Assembly: GCA_029862045.1 (NCBI GenBank)
Contig: JAOTYE010000004.1
Span: 62,001-126,000 of the forward strand
DNA: 64,000 bases
Direction: 5' to 3'
Source: Gammaproteobacteria bacterium
GTDB lineage: Bacteria; Pseudomonadota; Gammaproteobacteria; Steroidobacterales; Woeseiaceae
This document shows, piece after piece, positions 58,786 through 64,000 of this stretch. The stretch's first letter is position 1. Each line of letters starts with the position of its first letter. Position numbers and translations under genes: made by a program. The notes below the pieces were generated by a model. The model did no database searches and was not told where the DNA came from. It saw only the letters and a program-made list of their open reading frames with translations.

Positions 58786-61371
58786 TTATGTGGCTTTCTT
58801 CGATACCTTCTTGCGCTTGGCCTTCTTGCGCGTGGTCTTTGCGCGCGCCGCAGCCTTATTCGGTGCCTTTTCCGGTGTCGCATTACTTGTGGCCGGCGCC
58901 GGCGGGACATCCGTAGTGGCACCGTGGCGACTGAGTTCCTCGGGTGCGAAATCATCCACGGCCAGCAGCGCGGATACCTTCTCATGGTAATCGAGCAACT
59001 CCAGCGCCTCTTTCTTACTGATTACTCCTGCTTGCTCGGCTTCCCCAATCTGATTGCCGAGATAGTCTGAGTGTATCAGTCCCTCTCGAAGCGCCTGCTT
59101 GAGCCGACGCTCCATTGGCGCGAATTTCTCTGCCAGCTCGAGAGCCTCTTGCAACTGGCCGAGCGGGTTGCCCGGCTCGAGCGTCGTGTAGGCCTCACGA
59201 CTCAGGCGTTCACGCGCCTCGCCCGAGCGCGTCATCAATTCGACGACTTTGTGGCTAAGTTGATCTGACGGGGCCGAGTAAGTCCTGCCGCGGGGAAAAA
59301 TGAACACGCGCAGGAAGCCGGCGACCCAACGATTTGGAAAATTGCGCAAGAACGCGTGCAGCGCTTCCTGAGCCTGATACATCAGGGTCCGGACCGACCA
59401 CTCGACCAGCGGCAAGTCGGTTGCACGACGCCCCTGGTTTTCGAAGTGTTTGAGCACTGTGGACGCAAGGTACATCGAGCTCAGCACATCACCGAGGCGC
59501 GCCGACAACAATTCGCGTTTTTTCAGTGCGCCGCCCAATGTCAGCATCGCGAAGTCGGAAGCCAACGCAAACGCTGCGCTGTAACGATTGATGTTCTGGT
59601 AATAACGACGCGTCGGCGTGTTGAGAGGGACGCGACTGAACTTGGCGTGCGTTAATGCGAGGAAGAAGGAACGCGCCAGGTTGCTGATGGCGTAGCCGAT
59701 ATGGCCGAACAGCGCCTTGTCGAACTCGATAAGACCGCGATCGGTATCCTCATCGGCGGCAGCATGCATCTCGGGCAATACGAATGGGTGGCAACGAACC
59801 GCGCCCTGGCCAAAAATGATCAGGCTGCGTGTCAGGATGTTGGCTCCCTCCACGGTAATCGCTATCGGTGACGCCATGTAGCCGCGGCCGATGTAGTTGT
59901 TCGGTCCCATTGAAATCGCTTTGCCGCCATGGACGTCCATCGTGTCGCTGGCAACTTTGCGGCCAAGTTCGGTGCAGTGATATTTGAGAATTGCGGACGG
60001 CACGGCTGGCTTCTCGCCCTGGTCGATGGCGCCCGCCGTTACAGAAACCGCCGCATTCATGATGTACGTGCGACCAGCGATACGTGTCAGCGCCTCGCCG
60101 ACACCCTCGAAGTTTGCGATCGACGTATTGAACTGTTTGCGAATCGTCGCATAGGCACCGGAAGCGTAGCTGGCCGCCTGTCCGCCGCCCGCCGCCGTCG
60201 ACGGCAGTGTAATCGCGCGACCGACCGACAGCAGCTCGACAAGCATCTTCCAGCCTTTGCCCGCCATTTCCTGACCGCCGATGATGAAATCGAGCGGCAC
60301 AAAGACATCTTCGCCCGTTGTCGGGCCATTCAGAAACGCAATATTCAACGGGTGATGGCGCCTCCCGACTGTCACCCCTGGCAGGTCGGTCGGGACCAAC
60401 GCCGCCGTGATGCCGTAGTCCTCCTTATCGCCGATCAGGTGGTCCGGGTCGTAGAGTTTGAACGCGAGCCCGAGCACCGTTGCGACTGGCGCGAGCGTGA
60501 TATAGCGCTTGTTCCAGTTCAGTCGAATCCCGACGATCTGTTTGCCATTCCACTTGCCCTTGCAAACAATGCCACTATCAATCAGCGAAGCCGCATCGGA
60601 GCCTGCCTGAGGTGAGGTTAATGCGAAGCACGGTATTTCGGTGCCAGCCGCCAAACCTGGCAGGTAATGGTCCTTTTGTTCTTCGGTGCCGTAGTGCAGC
60701 AATAATTCCGCGGGCCCGAGCGAATTCGGCACGCCAATCGTCGACGAAGCCGTCGCGCTGCGTCCGGCGAGCTTGGCGATGACCATCGCATTGGCATAGG
60801 CCGAAAACTCCAATCCGCCATAATGCTTCGGAATAATCATCGCGAAGAAGCGCTGCTCGATGATGAAGTCCCAGACTTCCTTCGGCATGTCGGCTCGCTC
60901 ATGACAAATATCCCAGTCATCGAGCATCCGGCAAAGCTCTTCGCAGGGCCCGTCGAGAAAGGCCTGTTCTTCTGCCGACAATTCGGGTGCCGGGAACGCC
61001 ATGAGCCGGTCCCACTCGGGCATTCCGGAGAACAGTTCGCCGTCCCACCAGACGCTGCCGGCTTCGAGCGCTTCACGCTCGGTATCGGACATCGATGGCA
61101 GCATCTTGCGGTAGACATCGAGTAGCGGCTTGGTTAGCTTCTCGCGCCGAACATCGATGAGATTAGGCAGGATCAGAATAGCCAGCGCGACCCAAAGCAA
61201 GATCATCCACAGCCACCAGCCATTGCCGATGAACGTATAGATCGTATAGGCCAGCACGGCCAGGCCGAAGGCAAATGTGGAGGTGCGCAGATCAATGCGC
61301 TGATACGCAAGGTAGATAGCGCCGCCGAAGATAAGCAGCAACCAAAACAGACTAACTAACAAACTGGACAA
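58786..61371 (-). CDS. fadE: Acyl-CoA dehydrogenase FadE
   Basis: An 861-residue FAD enzyme for the first step of fatty acid beta-oxidation. Two N-terminal membrane helices (LLVSLFWLLLIFGGAIYLA and the next) are followed by the catalytic core: ALTSPQAGSDAASL, TLPSTAAGGGQ, MDVHGGKAISMGPNNYIGRGYMA, ITVEGANILTRSLIIFGQGA. The family's large C-terminal domain follows. The last 45 residues are a Lys/Ala/Pro tail absent from E. coli FadE. TTG 61371 is used, with AGAGG at suitable distance. Confidence 0.94.
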   Translation of the reverse strand: MSSLLVSLFWLLLIFGGAIYLAYQRIDLRTSTFAFGLAVLAYTIYTFIGNGWWLWMILLWVALAILILPNLIDVRREKLTKPLLDVYRKMLPSMSDTEREALEAGSVWWDGELFSGMPEWDRLMAFPAPELSAEEQAFLDGPCEELCRMLDDWDICHERADMPKEVWDFIIEQRFFAMIIPKHYGGLEFSAYANAMVIAKLAGRSATASSTIGVPNSLGPAELLLHYGTEEQKDHYLPGLAAGTEIPCFALTSPQAGSDAASLIDSGIVCKGKWNGKQIVGIRLNWNKRYITLAPVATVLGLAFKLYDPDHLIGDKEDYGITAALVPTDLPGVTVGRRHHPLNIAFLNGPTTGEDVFVPLDFIIGGQEMAGKGWKMLVELLSVGRAITLPSTAAGGGQAASYASGAYATIRKQFNTSIANFEGVGEALTRIAGRTYIMNAAVSVTAGAIDQGEKPAVPSAILKYHCTELGRKVASDTMDVHGGKAISMGPNNYIGRGYMASPIAITVEGANILTRSLIIFGQGAVRCHPFVLPEMHAAADEDTDRGLIEFDKALFGHIGYAISNLARSFFLALTHAKFSRVPLNTPTRRYYQNINRYSAAFALASDFAMLTLGGALKKRELLSARLGDVLSSMYLASTVLKHFENQGRRATDLPLVEWSVRTLMYQAQEALHAFLRNFPNRWVAGFLRVFIFPRGRTYSAPSDQLSHKVVELMTRSGEARERLSREAYTTLEPGNPLGQLQEALELAEKFAPMERRLKQALREGLIHSDYLGNQIGEAEQAGVISKKEALELLDYHEKVSALLAVDDFAPEELSRHGATTDVPPAPATSNATPEKAPNKAAARAKTTRKKAKRKKVSKKAT

Positions 61372-61450
61372 GAACGTTACCTCTAGGTTGGGGTGCCACC
61401 ATGGCAGACCCTATCATCGGGGTGCAAAGCGTGCCATGCGCGGATTCACA

Positions 61451-62428
61451 TCAGAGCAATTCTGCGATCGCCACCCGTTCCTCGCGAAGTTCGACCTCGG
61501 TTGCATCCATGCGTTCGCGGCTGAATTCGTCGATCGACAAATCCTTGACGATCTCGTAGTCGCCGCCGCTGCATCGCACCGGGTAGGAGTAGACGACGCC
61601 GGGTTCTATGCCATAGCTGCCATCAGCCGGGATCGCCATGCTGACCCAGTCGTCGTCCGGCGTACCGAGCGCCCAGTCGCGCATGTGATCGATGGCGGCT
61701 GAAGCTGCCGATGCTGCTGATGATGCACCACGGGCTTTGATGATTGCGGCGCCACGCTGTTGAACGACGGGAATGAACTCGTCCGCCAGCCAGGCCTGAT
61801 CGACGAGCTCCAGGGCGGCACCGTCACCGACCAGTGCATGATGAACATCCGGGTATTGAGTTGCTGAATGGTTGCCCCAAATGGTCATACGCCGAATATC
61901 GGTCACGTGACTATTCGTCTTCGCCGCCAGCTGAGCCATCGCACGATTGTGATCCAGTCGCGTCATCGCAGTGAAGTTTCGCGGATTGATGTCCGGCGCA
62001 TTGCTCTGCGTGATCAGCGCGTTGGTGTTAGCGGGGTTACCGACTACGAGCACCCGTATATCCCGACTTGAGTGATCATTGATCGCCTTGCCCTGCACAG
62101 AAAAGATGGCGGCATTTGCTTCCAGCAGATCCTTGCGCTCCATTCCGGGACCGCGTGGCCGAGCTCCGACGAGCAGCGCGTAATCGGCGTCCTTGAAGGC
62201 AACATCCGGGTCATCCGTGGCAACCACGCCGGCCAGAGTGGCGAAGGCGCAATCGTCGAGTTCCATGACGACGCCGTTCAGGGCGGCAAGCGCTGGCGGA
62301 ATCTCGAGGAGTTGCAGAATGACGGGCTGGTCGGCGCCGAGCATCTGGCCTGAGGCAATGCGAAAGGCGAGCTGGTAGCCGATCTGACCGGCGGCGCCGG
62401 TAATCGTGACGCGAACTGGTGATTTCAT
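61451..62428 (-). CDS. mdh: Malate dehydrogenase
   Basis: A 325-residue NAD-dependent enzyme of the TCA cycle. [19 protein letters not shown] is the Rossmann motif; [16 protein letters not shown] carries substrate Arg residues; [21 protein letters not shown] (Asp) and [12 protein letters not shown] (catalytic His) follow. Motifs match the cytosolic-type bacterial group (Thermus-like) rather than E. coli Mdh. An Ala/Ser-rich loop ([20 protein letters not shown]) is normal for the family. Confidence 0.96.
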   Translation of the reverse strand: MKSPVRVTITGAAGQIGYQLAFRIASGQMLGADQPVILQLLEIPPALAALNGVVMELDDCAFATLAGVVATDDPDVAFKDADYALLVGARPRGPGMERKDLLEANAAIFSVQGKAINDHSSRDIRVLVVGNPANTNALITQSNAPDINPRNFTAMTRLDHNRAMAQLAAKTNSHVTDIRRMTIWGNHSATQYPDVHHALVGDGAALELVDQAWLADEFIPVVQQRGAAIIKARGASSAASAASAAIDHMRDWALGTPDDDWVSMAIPADGSYGIEPGVVYSYPVRCSGGDYEIVKDLSIDEFSRERMDATEVELREERVAIAELL

Positions 62429-62546
62429 CGTTTTTGTCCTGGGTAAGCACGGTAAATAAGCGTTGAGCGCGCGGCGATTTTAGCACCGCCCGCGTAACGC
62501 GGCACTCGTTAGATACCGAACCCTGGCGACGGTTGAACGAAGCTTG

Positions 62547-63404
62547 CTACGGCTTGAATTCCGGAAATGCTGCTTGCAAAAGCTCGCGCTGCTGGCCAGC
62601 TTCGTCGGCACGGCCTGCCGCTTCGAGACGCTCTATACATTCGAGCCAGGTCTCGGGTGTCGCTACCGCCGATTCGTCACAAGCTTGAGCCTCCGTGCTA
62701 ACGGCTACGGCGCCCAAAGTGGCACCGTCTGCGGCAACGGGCGCGCTGCTCGGCAGGGCCAATGTCTTGTTTTCGCCGCTCCGCATGCGCGCCATGTCGT
62801 CGGCACGACGCAGCATATCGGCATCCTTGAGCTTGAATTCGTCCACATGCATTGCTGGTGCGGCCAAATCCTGTTTCCCGACGGGGCCCTCTCGACCCGC
62901 AGCGTGCTGTCTCTTCTGTAGCGTAGATTCAGGCACGGCTTGTTCTGCGTTAGCGTTCAATGCCTCGGCCTGTAGCCGTGTTACAACTGCCGTGCTCGAT
63001 GATCCACCCGGCGGTGTCGCGGGACGTATCGCTTCCTCGAGCACCTCGTCCTCAAGTATCCGGCCCTCTGATGGATTGGCTGGCGCAGTATCAGTCGAGT
63101 CAGGTTCGGGCGCGTCTGCTTTGATCTTCACAGCGGGTTCGTCGAAGGTTATGCCCTGCGGTGTTGGCACCTTCGTCACCTCGAGCACGAGCGCAACAGT
63201 GAGCATAACCGTAGCTGCCCAAGCCATTGGCCGCGTCCACGACCTTAGGCGTGAGTAACGAGGTCTAGCTGCACTGGCGGCCTCCTTAAGCACTGTCCGG
63301 TTAAGGTGATCGGGAGCGCGTTCGTCTGCGGTTTCGCGGTAAGTTCGCGTGACGAGCGCATCAGTCTCCGCAGCAGGTTGCGGTGCATTTCGATCTCTGG
63401 TCAT
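62547..63404 (-). CDS. Putative anti-sigma factor (single-pass membrane protein)
   Basis: A 285-residue protein whose ATG overlaps the sigma factor stop (ATGA). The cytoplasmic N-terminus contains VTRTYRETADERAPDHLNRTVLKEA, a motif common in proteins encoded beside ECF sigma factors of this bacterial group. One helix lies at about 60-78 (AWAATVMLTVALVLEV). The periplasmic part is a low-complexity Ala/Glu/Asp-rich stretch ending in a helical segment (CIERLEAAGRADEAGQQRELLQAAFPEF). No zinc-binding HxxxCxxC anti-sigma motif is visible. The role is inferred from the coupling and topology. Confidence 0.65.
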   Translation of the reverse strand: MTRDRNAPQPAAETDALVTRTYRETADERAPDHLNRTVLKEAASAARPRYSRLRSWTRPMAWAATVMLTVALVLEVTKVPTPQGITFDEPAVKIKADAPEPDSTDTAPANPSEGRILEDEVLEEAIRPATPPGGSSSTAVVTRLQAEALNANAEQAVPESTLQKRQHAAGREGPVGKQDLAAPAMHVDEFKLKDADMLRRADDMARMRSGENKTLALPSSAPVAADGATLGAVAVSTEAQACDESAVATPETWLECIERLEAAGRADEAGQQRELLQAAFPEFKP

Positions 63405-63958
63405 GATGTCCCCACTGGCTCGTCGATTGCGATGCGCAGTTTCTTAACCGCGTAACGCAGTCGACTTTTTGTGGTTTCCCGGTTGCTGCCGGTGATTGAT
63501 GCAATCTGGTCGAGGCTTAAGCTCGCCTCTTCGTGCAGCAAGAACACGTCGCGCTGCTCATCCGGGAGGTCTCGCAGTGCAGCAACGAGTCGGCGTCTTG
63601 CAAGGTCGCGCTCAGTTTGTACTTCCGGCTGTTCGCCGGCATCTGGCTGCGTGTCGGGCTCTATGTCGACCGTCTGCATATGACGCTTGTTGCGGCGGAT
63701 ATGGTCGATAAAGCAGTTGTGTGCAACGCGGTACAGGAAAGTTGTGAATTTTGCCGTCGGCCGATAGCTCTCACGCGCCTTGATAATCTTGCCCCAGACC
63801 TCCTGGAAGATGTCCTCGGCACTATCGCGGTGATGGCAAAGCCGTAACAGATAACGATACAAAGCGTCGTTGTGCCGCTTATACAAGGTCTCGAAAGCCG
63901 CCACATCGCCGTTCCGATAACGCAGCATCAAGGCGCTGTCTTCAGGCGCGTTGTCCAT
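63401..63958 (-). CDS. ECF-family RNA polymerase sigma factor
   Basis: A 185-residue sigma-70 family factor. Region 2 includes FETLYKRHNDALYRYLLRL and AEDIFQEVWGKI; TKFTTFLYRVAHNCFIDHIRRNKR covers 2.3-2.4. Region 4 has LRDLPDEQRDVFLLHEEASLSLDQIASITGSNRETTKSRLRYAVKKLR. ATG 63958 starts MDNAPEDSAL; the frame continues to the window edge but without family similarity. It is co-transcribed with the membrane protein downstream, a likely anti-sigma partner. Confidence 0.92.
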   Translation of the reverse strand: MDNAPEDSALMLRYRNGDVAAFETLYKRHNDALYRYLLRLCHHRDSAEDIFQEVWGKIIKARESYRPTAKFTTFLYRVAHNCFIDHIRRNKRHMQTVDIEPDTQPDAGEQPEVQTERDLARRRLVAALRDLPDEQRDVFLLHEEASLSLDQIASITGSNRETTKSRLRYAVKKLRIAIDEPVGTS

Positions 63959-64000
63959 TGTCGGAGCATAGGCGAGCTCTGGCGCCCGGGAAAGCCGCAA

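Noticed and set aside
1-64000. CRISPR arrays, prophage, insertion sequences, tRNA or rRNA genes.
   Set aside because: No regularly spaced repeats, transposase or integrase motifs, or cloverleaf/rRNA sequences were seen. The dispersed repeat has no transposase in the window.

Overview
The window is a dense, high-GC bacterial chromosome segment. The gene content points to a marine-type gammaproteobacterium. Supporting features are a PolA/EngB locus with an intergenic small-RNA-like gene, GspA/GspB, FadE, LptM, NudC, many lipoproteins, a TonB-dependent receptor and FlhC. An acetylornithine-type arginine operon and a mevalonate isoprenoid cluster are unusual for the class. A Woeseiaceae/JTB255-like or neighbouring lineage is my inference; no rRNA or tRNA is present to test it. 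There is no CRISPR array, prophage or insertion sequence.

Layout. 1-2855: leucine dehydrogenase (cut by the window edge) divergent from an Lrp regulator, then an M20-like lipoprotein that has lost several zinc ligands. 2925-7244: an ABC export operon (adaptor, ATPase, two FtsX-type permeases). 7635-16790: an accessory region with a TonB-dependent receptor, a TPR/2-oxoglutarate oxygenase, a sulfotransferase-like protein, a truncated CmcI-like gene, a methyltransferase with an ATA at its expected start, a DUF3179 lipoprotein, and a stretch of gene fragments (10345-11097). 16976-26461: an RND efflux pair, DUF885 peptidase, L,D-transpeptidase, DsbA-like lipoprotein, cytochrome c4 and EngB.

26460-37948: polA, lptM and a tightly coupled operon argR-argG-(P-loop protein)-argC-argD-argF'-argB-argH under a promoter overlapped by ArgR-type palindromes. 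Between polA and engB, the place where Spot 42 and ErsA lie in other gammaproteobacteria, is a roughly 110-nt structured RNA candidate with a strong terminator, an apical CCUCCC loop and a sigma-E-like promoter. 38018-49511: esterase, NRDE protein, NudC, an orphan FlhC divergent from an unknown gene, a YadGH-type ABC exporter, YedK, a one-chain DAK2-DegV (fatty acid kinase-like) fusion, GspB/GspA and DinB.

49513-56802: isoprenoid cluster: IspA, diphosphomevalonate decarboxylase, phosphomevalonate kinase, an HMG-CoA reductase-mevalonate kinase fusion, IPP isomerase and HMG-CoA synthase. Together these convert acetyl-CoA plus acetoacetyl-CoA to farnesyl diphosphate. 56861-64000: DUF4399 lipoprotein, a DUF4286/DUF3667 membrane protein, FadE, malate dehydrogenase, and an ECF sigma factor with a putative anti-sigma partner.

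A dispersed repeat occurs three times, always between convergent genes. Its core is conserved, while its flanking arms differ between copies and remain self-complementary within each copy.
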